64,000 nucleotides of DNA from Anastrepha obliqua (lineage: Eukaryota > Arthropoda > Insecta > Diptera > Tephritidae), in assembly GCF_027943255.1 (NCBI RefSeq), contig NC_072894.1, forward strand, positions 53,447,601-53,511,600. The letters are read 5' to 3'. The position numbers were made by a program, and so were the translations under genes. Below are positions 52,180-62,730 of the stretch, one piece after another (position 1 is the stretch's first letter; the number at the start of each line of letters is the position of its first letter). Below the pieces are notes generated by a model, which saw only the letters and a list, made by a program, of their open reading frames with translations, was not told where the DNA came from and made no database searches.

Positions 52180-53015
52180 TCTGAGGTCAATAACTTAGAG
52201 GTCAAAACCTATATAGCAAGATGACCTGGAAGACGCACGTCGAGCAGAAGGTCTCTCGGGTACTAAAAGTCTTCTGGCAGGGTAAGAGAACCTTTGGCAA
52301 GACATGGGGTCTAAGACTGGTGATAGTGCACTGGTTGTACTTCACCCTAATTAGGACCATTATTACATACGACTATGTAGTCTGATGGAAAGCAACTGTG
52401 GTTAATTTTATATAGCAAGATAACCTGGAAGACACACGTCGAGCGGAAGGTCTCACAAGCCCAAAAAGTCTTCTGACAGACTAAGACAGGTCTAAGACCG
52501 GTCTAAAATCACTGGTTGTATATCACGTTATGTAATTAGGCCTATTATTACATACGCCTATGTAGTTTGGTGGAAAGCTACTATGGTTAATTCCTAAGTA
52601 AACCCCCTAAACGGACAAACGGGCTACAGAGGAGTGTGTGCTCGAGTATCATGGATGCTATGAGTACGACATTTGGCGATGCCCTTAATGCCATCCTGAA
52701 CTTGCAACCTCTAGATCTTCAAATTCGAAAGGAAGCGATGAAGGCGGCGTACAGCCTCAAGCTAAACGGAGTCTGAGGAAACGAAGAAAACACTGACCAC
52801 TGCCAGATATGCCACCAGTTGTCGGAGCAGTGCAAACTGTTCCCGATACCGCCGGACAATCGGGTACCTTACGCGACCGCAAACCAATTTTTCATTTAAT
52901 ATCAATTGTGTCTCTCTACTACTTCCACTGTAATCTATCCGGGTGTAGTATAATAGTCCTCCTGTCTGAGTGCTTGGACCTATCCGACTCCCTACAAATC
53001 TAATCTAATCTAAGT
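52180..53015 (+). pseudogene. non-LTR retroelement 3' fragment (jockey/LOA-like) with an internal duplication
   Basis: Translations give TWKTHVEQKVSRVLKVFW, a WLYFTLIRTIITYDYVV-like stretch ('W.Y.....P.ITYA..VWW' motif) and LQRSVCSSIMDAMSTTFGDA / LQPLDLQIRKEAMKAAYSLK, the RT-to-C-terminal linker of jockey/LOA-type elements. The first motif occurs twice (about 52215-52400 and 52410-52590), a local duplication of about 200 bp. The end at about 53015 has CTAATCTAATCTAA, a likely microsatellite 3' tail. Frameshifts and stops are numerous. Confidence 0.65.
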
Positions 53016-53084
53016 TAATGCATTTACTGTTTGTTGGGGTCTTGGGTTGACTACGTTGATTTCTTCGAAAATGTTGCAGGTAGC

Positions 53085-53260
53085 GCTGTTATAGTGAGCG
53101 GCGAACGTTAACATGACGTGATGACAAATCTTTTATGGTCTGAATTAGATGGGCTTGGACAATATGTGGATTCAACAGGACTTGCCACACAGATCATGAA
53201 ACAATTACGAACGAAGTTCCGCATACGAATTGTCTCACGAAACAAGAAGGTCAAATGACC
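53085..53260 (+). pseudogene. short mariner-like transposase scrap (family C)
   Basis: Reads as VSGERxxHDVMTNLLWSELDGL followed by an IQQDLPH-like acidic block and a NNYERSSAYELSHETR tail in a shifted frame, paralleling 40745-40900. Confidence 0.55.
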
Positions 53261-53307
53261 GCTGCGATTTTGCGATTTGACACTAAAAGTGAAAAGTATT
53301 GTCCATA

Positions 53308-53620
53308 CCAGGCGTGGCCCAGCTCCTTAATAGTTCGAGCCATTTTTTAAAATTTCAAATTTTTCGCGAGCCGCAATTATATTTATATTTAAAAGATATG
53401 CAAAAAATGGTATTAAAAAAAAATTTACGGAAACTGAATTTAAATATTAAAAACTAAAATTACATTTATTTCACTTCTCTTGATACGTCCTTAAAATTTG
53501 GTGAATAATTGGTGACAGCACTTCTTAGTAATTCTTTGAGATGCTGGCTACCGATCGGTTTTTTTTCGAGCAAGGCAACCAACAGCCTTTTATAATTTAG
53601 GATACTAGAATTCTGGTACA
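53308..53620 (-). pseudogene. possible hAT-type remnant
   Basis: CAGGCGTGGCCCAGCTCC at 53308 resembles a hAT tip. The minus strand at about 53470-53600 encodes LVALLEKKPIGSQHLKELLR, then NYSPNFKDVS, reminiscent of GTF2IRD2/ZBED-type hAT transposases. No partner tip was found. Confidence 0.35.
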
Positions 53621-54560
53621 AATTTCAAAGATTCAGTAATCGACGTCGACTTATATTTCAGTTGCAAAAGCTTGATCTTCTTGTATCTCTATTAATTCTA
53701 ATTCTCCAGATGCTTTTTAGGCCATAATTATATTGGAAATGCAAAACTCACCTTGAATTATGCTTATTTCAAAAGGATTCAGAAAAAAAATCAAGAGACG
53801 TACTATGACAAAAAGTAATGGAACAAAAAGTAATTTGACGAACTATGACAAAAAGTAATGGAAACTTTTCATATGCCCAACTTGTGTTGCCAGGGGAGTT
53901 ATGGTAAATATGTAACATATATTTTATTTCATACATAAACGTCATGGACTGAAAATTGTGCACTTCATTTTTCTTATAAGTGATAGTAAGTTCTCTTATA
54001 AAGTTCGTAAAAAAGAAACACTGGACTTAAAATAAAAACTTAATCAAATGCATCCAAACAGCCATTAAAGAATTTCTCGGAAGGCGTAGATATAAATAAG
54101 TCCTAAAAACTGTACATGTGTGTGTAAGCATATATGTATGTACTTATGTATTGTATATCCATATATACAGGGTTTGATTGAAAAGTAATGAGCCTTCCCG
54201 CGCGGAGCGTCTGCCACGCGATCAACCGAATTGGCTGGTGGGGGAAAATGATCGTTGGACCTTCCCCTTCCACTAGAAACTGGTCCCAGTTCGCTGGCAA
54301 CAGCGGTGCAGTCAACTTCGCTCCGCGCGTGAAAGCTGTTTTAAAAGTGTGTTAGGATTTTGCAGTAGCGAAAATGCAGCGATCGTTGGAGCAACGTTAC
54401 TCGATCTCGAGGCATGGTCCACAAGGAGTTTGTACCTCCAGGAAGCACTGTAAACGCGGCATTTTACAAAGAAGTGCTCCTTCGGCTGAAAAACCGCGTC
54501 GCCTGGGTTCGTCCCGACCTCGTTAACAAATGGACCCTTCATCACGACAATGCGCCGGCG

Positions 54561-56896
54561 CACACACGGCAAAATGAGGACTTTAGGAGGTCAAAAAGCG
54601 ATTTATCAACTTGAAGATAAAGTCTAAATTAGTTTATATTTTTCGAGTCTGATAGTCGTTCCATCACAAAGCAAATAATTCACCTTTAATATGTTTACAA
54701 TAAAGGAGTGGGAGGGCCCGGCAGATAAGCGAAATGATTGTACGTTTAATTTGCTTTCTACCGTCGAATGAACAATACGCATTGTTTTCTTCGCCTCGTG
54801 TTTAAATATCAACAGTAGTCAATAACATGGAATCTACAGGTATGTACATTTTATTAATACAGTAAAATTAAAAATAATGTAATCGTAAGCATTTAAATAT
54901 TATATTGCATGTCTAGTTAAATTTCCTTTTATAATTCATGTTTACTTAGACTTACAAAAAAAGTTCCGCTAAGTACCGTTTTCTGTCTTCGATATTTGCA
55001 GTTAACAGTTAGTTGGCCGTTATTATTGTGAATTTTGAGAACTCAAACGAACTCATTGTGACACTATCCTCTTTTATTTACAGGTAGTCGGAGTGATCAA
55101 AGTCACTCGAAAATACATGTTAGAAAAATGGATCTGATTTTAGTGCTACAAAATGAAAACTTTTTAAATTATCATCGTCTAAGTGTGTGGAACGATTAAC
55201 TAGTTACATATTGGACAATCATAGTATTTATAAACAATCAGAAGACAGTGCGTTACGAATAAAATGTGTTCTCAAAGTGTTTGTTTCGAAACTTTTGAAA
55301 AAATGGAAGAACTCGAATTGGAAGATTGAGAGATTCACCAAGTACAATTCAGCATAGTTAAAAAACGACTTGGAGTTACCAGCAGTGAAAACTGTGAGCA
55401 ACGTTTCAAGCATAAAAAGTGTTAAAGGCAGACCATCAAAATCTTTCGAAGAGGGCTCTGCACGAACAAAAAGAAGACGTGTTCAACCAATTGTTGCTAA
55501 AATAACTCCAGAGGTATTGTGTGCTGCCGCTGAAGCTAGTCTAACAAAATCTGGGAAAAGAACAGCTGCACGAATGGTGAACCTGGCATTGACCACCAGC
55601 CCACGCAGATACAAACGCATAAAACAAATTCATGATACACCAAAGACTTCTGGTATCACACCCTATTCCCCTGAGGAGGCTTTAGCGTTCATCATTGACT
55701 CTGATATGGGTAAAGAAGATTACATTCACATGCAAAGAGGGGCGAAATCTCGGGGTGCCAATATATATCCTGCATACAATGTTATAGCGCAGACAAAGAA
55801 ACAGTGCTACCCTGACAATATAAAAATATCAGAAACAGAAGTCCAAATACCCGTCCAAGATGTTCTTGACCACACGGTACGCAGACTTGCAGATGTACAG
55901 CAGGATGTACTTCTTACACACCACGATCACGAAGAGAACGCACCCATTAAAGTGGTATACAAATGGGGTCTTGACGGGAGTGGCGGTCATTCCATATACA
56001 AACAATGTAAATCACGAAAAATTCAAAAATTACAGTATTGAAACTGCAAAACTTTGCATTGATAGGTATGGCTGGTACAAAATGAGTGCTTCTGTCCACA
56101 AACTCCTGATACATGGAGCAGATATTATTAAGGAGCTGCCACTACCTGTAGGTTTATTCTCCGAAGATGTATTGGAGACCAGCCAAAAGGAATTTAAAAG
56201 CGTACGGCTTTTCCATACTAGAAAGACCTCCAGGATCGACACCAATACCGACATTGCGCACTGGATGCTTATAGCTTCCGATCCTATAATTGCATCGAAG
56301 AGGAGGAGCCACTATAAAAGAAGGAAACCATTTGCTAAGGAGGTTTTAGAAATGTTGGAAAATCCTTCAATAGAAAACGTCATCAATAAAGATGATGATG
56401 ACGAAAACGAAGATGATGGCCAAGAACATGAAGATGATGATGAAGCATCCTGATTATTAATCATTATACACTATAGATATGCCTAAATAAGGACCCAACC
56501 TATATAGTATTGTATCATGTATAGGTATTGAAATATACTTACTTTTTTTCCTTTCCTAAATAAATATTTTTTATTTCTGTTAACTGTTTTACTCCTATCA
56601 CTTTTCCTTTTTAGTTATGTAGGTAAGTTTGTATAGGTTAGAAGTTAGGTACTTACAAGTATTTTTAAGTTCAAACACAATTAAGAAAATGTAGTAGTTA
56701 ATGTACATAAATAATACGACACACACACCAACAAAGTGCTTTGGGTAATAGGTACAGGCTTCCCGAGTACCCATTCATTCTTGTTTATCATTATTTTTCA
56801 TAACGTATTGGTTAGGAACCCTAAAAAGTGCAAATGAATAATTTTTTTCAAATTTGTAGTTTTTGACCTCCTAAACTCCTCATTTTGCCGTGTGTG
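54561..56896 (+). mobile_element. Transib-superfamily transposon
   Basis: Terminal repeats CACACACGGCAAAATGAGGA... match inversely for about 37 bp with one mismatch. The 5-bp GC-rich duplication CGGCG (54556-54560, 56897-56901) is the signature of Transib, the family from which the RAG1 recombinase core is thought to derive. The uninterrupted target in mariner copy 1 has one CGGCG. At 2,336 bp it is shorter than autonomous Transibs (about 3-4 kb), matching a central deletion of its transposase. Confidence 0.88.
54829..56453 (+). pseudogene. Transib transposase (RAG1-core relative), central part deleted
   Basis: A short first exon may start near 54829 and be spliced to about 55084, but it soon meets stops. 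Frame 55370-56041 (224 codons) has a basic nuclear region (RPSKSF, RTKRRR) and reaches the first catalytic Asp block (YKWGLDGSGGHSIYKQ). Immediately after, the reading passes to frame 55860-56453 with SIETAKLCIDRYGWYKMSAS, VHKLLIHGADII and LFSEDVLETS, the region of the catalytic Glu, and then an Asp/Glu-rich tail. The stretch containing the second catalytic Asp (some 300 residues in full-length relatives) is missing, so catalysis is lost. Confidence 0.8.
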
Positions 56897-57259
56897 CGGC
56901 GCACACCGCCTTCCTCTGCACCTCTGCATTGGCCAAGATGGGGGTTCCCGTACTTCCTCACCCTCCCTACAGCCCAGACCTGTCCCCTCCGGACTTCTTC
57001 TTGTTCCCGCGCCTGAAAAGAAAGCTGAAGGGGAGGCGTTTCGACTCCATCGAGGCGATCCAAAAAACTGTGACAGCCGAATTGAACGCGATTCCGGCGG
57101 ATGAGTATAAAATATGTTTCCTGCAGTGGAAGGACCGCTACCAGTGGTGTATTGACGCTCAAGGGTCCTATTTTGAAGATTATTAATTGTATAAGCCAAA
57201 AGGTTTAATAAAACTGCTTAGAAAAAATAAGTCTCATTACTTTTCAATCAAACCCTATA

Positions 57260-59102
57260 TTATTATTATTTTTTTATTATCTGATTTTCCTAGATTATTA
57301 TTATGATCGGTGGTGTGAACTTACATTTAGAATGTAGCCGTAAGCCCACCCATGAGATTTGATTGCATACGCAAACATATTTTGCAAAATAAAAATTTTC
57401 AACTACGTGTTTGCAATTGTTTCTACATGAAGGCGCTCGTGCAAGTAATGATGATCATTTTGAACCCAGAATCATTAAAATCGGTTCATTTTTGACTAAG
57501 TTATGAGCATTTAAAGAAAAAAATTTCTTATATAATGAAAAAATCGATTTTGAGCCGAAAAACAAAATGCTGATAAATCTTGAAAAAAAAATTTTCTCGG
57601 GCGAACAAAAAAATACGTGTCTCATTATTTTGAGCAGAGAGCAACATATTTGAGTTACATCGAAATCGAAGAACATGTCCCGAATAGCCTGGTTGAATTG
57701 AAATGGAAAGCATCTGCAGAAACTTCCCACAGCTACAATTACCCTCACAAGTAGGCAGATGCTTTTAATATTTAAAAATTTAATATTTAAATAATATTCC
57801 AGACTCCTAATACGATTTGATTAAAATTTACACCAGTCAGTTATTTTTTATCCACAAATAGTATTGTTTTGGTGAAATTTCGCTTTTGCTTTGTTAGCTT
57901 AAGTTGACAGTTGCCACATATAAATTTTATAGCTAACGATGGTTTTTATTGTTACTCTTTTGGGCGTTTTTAGTACTGTTAAATTGACAGAGTACATGTA
58001 AATGAATACATTTCATATAATATTTGTTAAAATAGTACATATAATTTTATGGTTCGATCGCACTTTGAGGTGCCCACAATGCATTCTTAATAATCTTTAC
58101 AACTTTTTGTTTATTTTTACTTTATCTTTGCAATCTCTAACAGCAATAAAATTTCTCTATTTCAACATTATTAATCAAACCTTTCTGTTTGGTTGCTTTT
58201 AAAAATATTGTTATATTTTACAACATTTTTTAGTTTTGTGTATTTGTAATGTTCAACTTGAAAGTTTCGTATGCACAAAGTAATTTTTAATCTTCTTATT
58301 TTTTAAGTAAATACATTTAATTAGTTTTTTTACAATTATCATATTTTCTGTGTTTTTTTTTGTTGTAAATACAAGAAATTTCACATGTCATACAGTCATA
58401 CATAAAACTAAGAAATATTTACCTACATATACATATATGTATGTATATTATATTAACTAACTACATATATGGGTGCGACCTGCCCTGCCTTGAGGAATTA
58501 ACGCTTTTAGCTCAGTAGTAGTAGTTGTGGCGTTTTTGACGCTGATGCTGTTGATGGCATCAACGAATTGAACGAATTTTTTGTAATAAATAGGGTGTAA
58601 CATCTATTTTTCAACTATATTTTGAATTTCCTTCTTTTTGATACTACTTAGTTCTTAAATAAATGTTTGTATGCACCTACATATACATATATTTTTACTG
58701 TTAACAATCCAATGACTATGTTTTTTGCTTTATATATCAGTGAAGGGATAGGCATGTAAATATGCTTATTAAATAAGCTTATGCGCATTAGAGCTGGTCA
58801 AATGTTTTCTCTACGTTGTTGCGGCCACTGCAATATTCTACGGGGAATTCTGAATGGAAAAGTCCAAGAAGTCGTAGCTCTAAAATGAGTTTTAAGCCTC
58901 CTTATTTGGTTGTTCAACTAATTTTGTTCAATAAATTTTTTTTTAGAAAATGTTTGAGTTATTTCTGGCGTTCAAGTTGAACGTTGGTTTAACAGACTCA
59001 TAGTACAATTTAATAAAAAATATTTTTGTGGTGCGTGTTAATCTGTTACATGTCACTATTATGATTCCCTATTAGTTTTCCCGTTTTTTTTTTCAGAATA
59101 TA
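57260..59102. other. A/T-rich stretch, no gene established
   Basis: A minus-strand open stretch at 58442-58603 (about 53 codons, with TTTTTELKALIPQGRAG) has somewhat codon-like composition and could be a terminal exon, but has no supporting homology that I know. Otherwise T-rich sequence with TATGTA repeats near 58420-58450. Confidence 0.35.
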
Positions 59103-59790
59103 GTCGGCGTCAAAATAAAGTGTGCATCACATATTGTTAAGATTTGACTGTTTATTTATTTATTTTCAAATTTCTATCATTTTTTTTAAGTTTAGTTAAA
59201 CTACAACAAAAGCCCTATAAGCTAAAGTTTCAAACTTTTTATAAAACTTGTAAAAATTCAGCAAATTTTCATCAGATTTTCAGACTTTTTACTTAGAATT
59301 TTTAGAAAATTTTCGGTTATCTAGTTTTATAGATCATTCAATTTTGGTATAATAAAGTGCAAGTTTTAAGTAAATTCAAAATTACACTGATTTTTGAAAA
59401 TGTTTTTAGGAAGTGGTCTTGCGCCTTTTCTCTATTCGACACAATTTTCTTATATGGAAAAAACATCCTATACCGCCAGCAGAAAAAATTTTCAAAAATC
59501 AACGCATTTTTGGACTACTTGAATTTTGTATTTGAGTATACCAAAATCAATAATCTACAAAACTGCGTACCTGAAATTTTTCTATAAATTCCTAGTAAAA
59601 ATTGTGAAATTTTGCTGAACATTTGCAGAAGTTTTATAAATTTTGTGTTAAGTTCGAAACATTAGTTTATATGGGTTTTATTTTGGTACGAACCATATTT
59701 TTATAAAGAAATACTTGAAATTATAAAATATGTAAACACATAGTCAAAACTTAACAATATCTGGTGTACATTTTATTTTGACGCTGAAGG
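59103..59790. mobile_element. foldback MITE with long inverted arms
   Basis: Tips (C)RGCGTCAAAATAAA at 59105 and inverted at about 59786 extend inward as inverted arms of some 200 bp (for example ATATTGTTAAG / CTTAACAATAT, and a TATAAACTAATGTTTCRAACTT-type block). The loop is only about 250 bp. No transposase. The tips and size suggest a Tc1/mariner- or hAT-dependent MITE, but no target duplication is certain. Confidence 0.6.
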
Positions 59791-59839
59791 TAAATGTAAC
59801 ATATTTTATGATAAAATAAAATAGTCAAATACCCTCTGA

Positions 59840-60162
59840 GGATTTAACTCGCTGGAAATAAAATTGAAAGTAGTTTTTTCGCATATAATCTTTATACACA
59901 CTGATATAAGTTAATAATTAATATACTCGGACTGTTCACTTGTGATCTCTGCACGAAGTTAAATCAGCGAAATAGAATTATTACTTGTTCGTTTATTGGT
60001 CAAATCCGTACTGAAATATAAATGACAAAATATTCTTAACATAAGCTAGCCCTGACCTATAATCGCTGTGTCAGCGATTATGCTGAATGGATTATGTTTC
60101 AACGTCGCGACGGCGCATGGAATGTTGACGGCAACGTATTGTGGAGTTTGGCATAATTGGCA
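59840..60162 (-). repeat. probable 3' LTR/UTR of the errantivirus-like provirus
   Basis: Directly downstream of the env stop. It contains AATAAA on the minus strand (59992-59997), as expected for LTR polyadenylation. The 5' LTR lies outside the window, so the borders cannot be fixed by pairing. Confidence 0.4.
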
Positions 60163-61600
60163 TTAAACATTGTTGCAGCTTTGCTGATCGTGCAGAACTG
60201 CAGTCGTTGACTTTGTCTGACCGGATGTGTTAACTCCTCCCTCACTAGTTTGAAGGCCGTCCTCGGTTTTCCTCAAAGTGTCGATGACAGCTCGTATCGA
60301 GATTTGTTGTTTATTCTCTTTGCATTTTTGATGAACCTTGAAGACGACGAGACCGATGATCAGAGTGACAAGAGATGCTGCAAACATCATAGGCCATATT
60401 GACAGTTTTTTTTCGATGTTTCCAATATATTGAAGATTCTCAAAGTTCAGCCTCTGAAGATAGGGCATGCTTAAAATCTCTCGGTGGCCAGTTATGTTTA
60501 GGGTTGCCGATATTGCTGGGCCTGGATGACGCCTGAGTATGTTTTTGGTATTTTCAAAGAGAGACCCATTCACGTAGATTTCCTCATCAAACGTCAGCAA
60601 GTGTGTGCCGTGGATGACTCTATCCGTGTTGCTATTCATCTGTATTGTAGCTCTAGCTTCGTTGATAACGATGATACCATCGTCAATTACCATCAGCGGC
60701 TGCAGGTGGCTGGGACGAGTCTTACAGTGTGCTATACCTCCAGAATGTAGTTGCTGCGCACAAGTTGTTGATTTCAGCTGATTGCATATGGTTATTTTCT
60801 TACATATTACGCTAGGATTTGGGTACTTGATAAGAAAGTGTACAAAATTATGATCTAAAAAGACTTTTACATAGGCTATTTCAATTAAATCTGTTATAGT
60901 TAAATTTGTAGAGTGCTCATTTAAAATTTGACTTAGGTCATTAGAGTCAAGAATTGTTGGGTTTATAATTTGAATCTTTGCGAGTGTAATATACAACATT
61001 AATGTTTCGAGTTCAGAGATTATAATTCTATTTCTTGTGAGTAATGCTTGATAGAGGTTTCCTGTATCGATCTGTTTCTCTTTTGCAAATCTAATTATTT
61101 TATTTACGGATTCTGTTAAGTTATTAATTTTTTCTTGTACTTTTGTATTTATAACTGCCTGTTGTTCAATTGAGTCAGTTAGTTTTTGCTGGTGAAATTT
61201 CAGATTTTCGAAGTCATCAAAGTCAGGAGTTCCTGCTACTATCTTTAAAGCTGTTCCTAAAATATTTATACTCCTAGCTTGCCTATGGTGAATATTAACC
61301 GTTTCTAGCAGTGTCCTAATATGACCTAAATCTGATTCAAGAATTTGTCTCATATGAGACTGTGGGAAATGTTTCATAAGTGAATTAGTTTCCTCGGCAA
61401 TTTCCGAGTACATTGTGAGATTAGAAGAATGTCTTAAAATTTTAAAATTTTCCCAAATAACTACGTTTCCGTCCATGATGGGAATATAGTCCGAGTTCGA
61501 GTAATTGATAATCTTTCCAGCTGCTGCTGCTACTAGAAGTAGAAGGCGAAGAATCCAAACCCTAGTAAAGATAAGATACAGAGCAGAATAAGTACTGGAA
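60163..61600 (-). CDS. env: envelope fusion protein (baculovirus F-like) of the provirus
   Basis: 437 codons from the ATG at 61476, but the frame stays open upstream to about 61585. There a CAG acceptor-like site precedes a hydrophobic, leucine/alanine-rich stretch suited to a signal peptide. Errantivirus env is known to be made from a spliced RNA, so the ATG may not be the true start. Visible features: a furin-like basic site HRQAR (about residue 65) followed by a hydrophobic fusion-peptide-like segment, a coiled-coil region, paired Cys residues in the mid region, one strong membrane segment (about residues 365-385) and a short cytoplasmic tail. This matches the insect retrovirus env/baculovirus F family, which mediates membrane fusion. 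No break is seen. Confidence 0.8.
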
Positions 61601-61617
61601 GGATAATTATTTTTTTC

Positions 61618-62730
61618 TTATCTTATGTTATCCTTGTGTGCCTCCCTCCCCTTTATAAGAACCGTTGACCCCAAATCGGCTTCCACAATGACTTCCTCAA
61701 ACAAAGGAGTTAGCTTGTTACCAAGTCTTTTATTTAATTTCATAAGTACCTTGTCGCCTTTTTGAAAAGTTCTATTTCTTCTGTCCGCGTTTTGTCTTTT
61801 CAGTAGCAGATCTTGCGCTTTAGATATTTTTTCTCTTATTTCTGCTTCGAATTCTGGTGGGGATGCATGAATTATGTCGATTGGTTTTTTATTAACGACT
61901 GAGTGAATTGATTTATTGTATTCTATTGTTGCCTGAAGTATAATATCAGTAGTGTCATTTAATTGTTTTTCTAATTTCAAGCATCTGGCAATTTCTGCAA
62001 GAGTACTGTGAAATCTTTCTACCTGTCCATTTGAAGTACTATGTAGTGGTGGCGAATTTACAATATCAACATTAAACCGGTTTTTTAAAAGAGACCTTAT
62101 TGTTCCTGAATTCAGTGATGGTTCGTTATCGCAGTAGATAATTTTAGTATTAGGGTAGAAATTCATGAGCTGTAAGATGGAGGACTCAATATCTATTATC
62201 GTTCTGGAAGCTATGGGCTGAACAATGGCAAATTTAGAAAATTTATCAATACAGGTTAGAAAATATTTTTTATCTGTAGAAAAAATGTCAATATGGAGAA
62301 TTTCTCCTACTTGATTAGGGACTGGCGTTTCGCCAATGTACTGTTTTTGTGGGTGTCGGTCATATTTTCCTTTGCTGCAAGTCTTACAATTTGCAACTAC
62401 TTCGTTTGCTAGACGGGTCATTTTTGGGAAAAAATAGTCTTGGAGAATTTGTTTTATATTCTCTTGCGCTGCTCTATGTGCTCTGCCATGTTCTGCGACT
62501 ATGATTTCTTTTTGCTCATTCCTATCATGAACATCGATGACCAGTTTATTTGAGTGACAAAATTTGGTTGAAGGGAAAGTCTCAACTAGCTTGTTTTGTA
62601 TAAATGCTAGTATCGGCAGGTCGCATTTGATTGCATTCACTACTTCTTTTTTAACCGCATCACACACTTTTTCTATTAAGTTTTCTCTATTCGAAAAGTG
62701 TATGATGGAGCATCTTCTTCGAGAGCGCAA
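61618..62730 (-). CDS. pol: integrase part of provirus pol
   Basis: 370 codons. The N-terminal zinc region (HGRAHRA about residue 80, then CKTCSKGK) precedes the catalytic core with Asp in LHIDIFST, Asp in IIYCDNEPS and Glu in NGQVERFHST. The C-terminal part (KGDKVLMKLNKRLGNKLTPL) is the DNA-binding tail. The frame overlaps the end of the RT/RNase H frame (62676-62730) in a different register. A frameshift near 62,700 therefore separates them; in relatives the two are one polyprotein. It may be a disabling change or an indel error. Confidence 0.85.
   Translation of the reverse strand: MRSRRRCSIIHFSNRENLIEKVCDAVKKEVVNAIKCDLPILAFIQNKLVETFPSTKFCHSNKLVIDVHDRNEQKEIIVAEHGRAHRAAQENIKQILQDYFFPKMTRLANEVVANCKTCSKGKYDRHPQKQYIGETPVPNQVGEILHIDIFSTDKKYFLTCIDKFSKFAIVQPIASRTIIDIESSILQLMNFYPNTKIIYCDNEPSLNSGTIRSLLKNRFNVDIVNSPPLHSTSNGQVERFHSTLAEIARCLKLEKQLNDTTDIILQATIEYNKSIHSVVNKKPIDIIHASPPEFEAEIREKISKAQDLLLKRQNADRRNRTFQKGDKVLMKLNKRLGNKLTPLFEEVIVEADLGSTVLIKGREAHKDNIR

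Larger units (their letters stand above)
54375..57186 (+). pseudogene. mariner transposase, family B copy 2, two deletions and one insertion
   Basis: The 5' half encodes the start and then RGMVHKEFVPPGSTVN up to the DNAPAHT block. The 3' half (56902-57186) resumes at AFLCTSALAKMG, with PYSPDLSPPDFFLF and the terminal CIDAQGSYFEDY. The intervening Transib separates the second and third catalytic residues. Confidence 0.78.
54168..57257 (+). mobile_element. mariner family B copy 2, split by a Transib element
   Basis: CAGGGTTTGATTGAAAAG after TA at 54166-54167 and the inverted end before TA at 57258-57259. The mariner halves (54168-54560 and 56902-57257) together represent about 0.75 kb, with a larger deletion than copy 1: the HTH coding is lost immediately after the start. 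The halves join at GCGCCGGCG-CACACCGCC, which is uninterrupted in copy 1 at 49884-49902. Confidence 0.87.
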
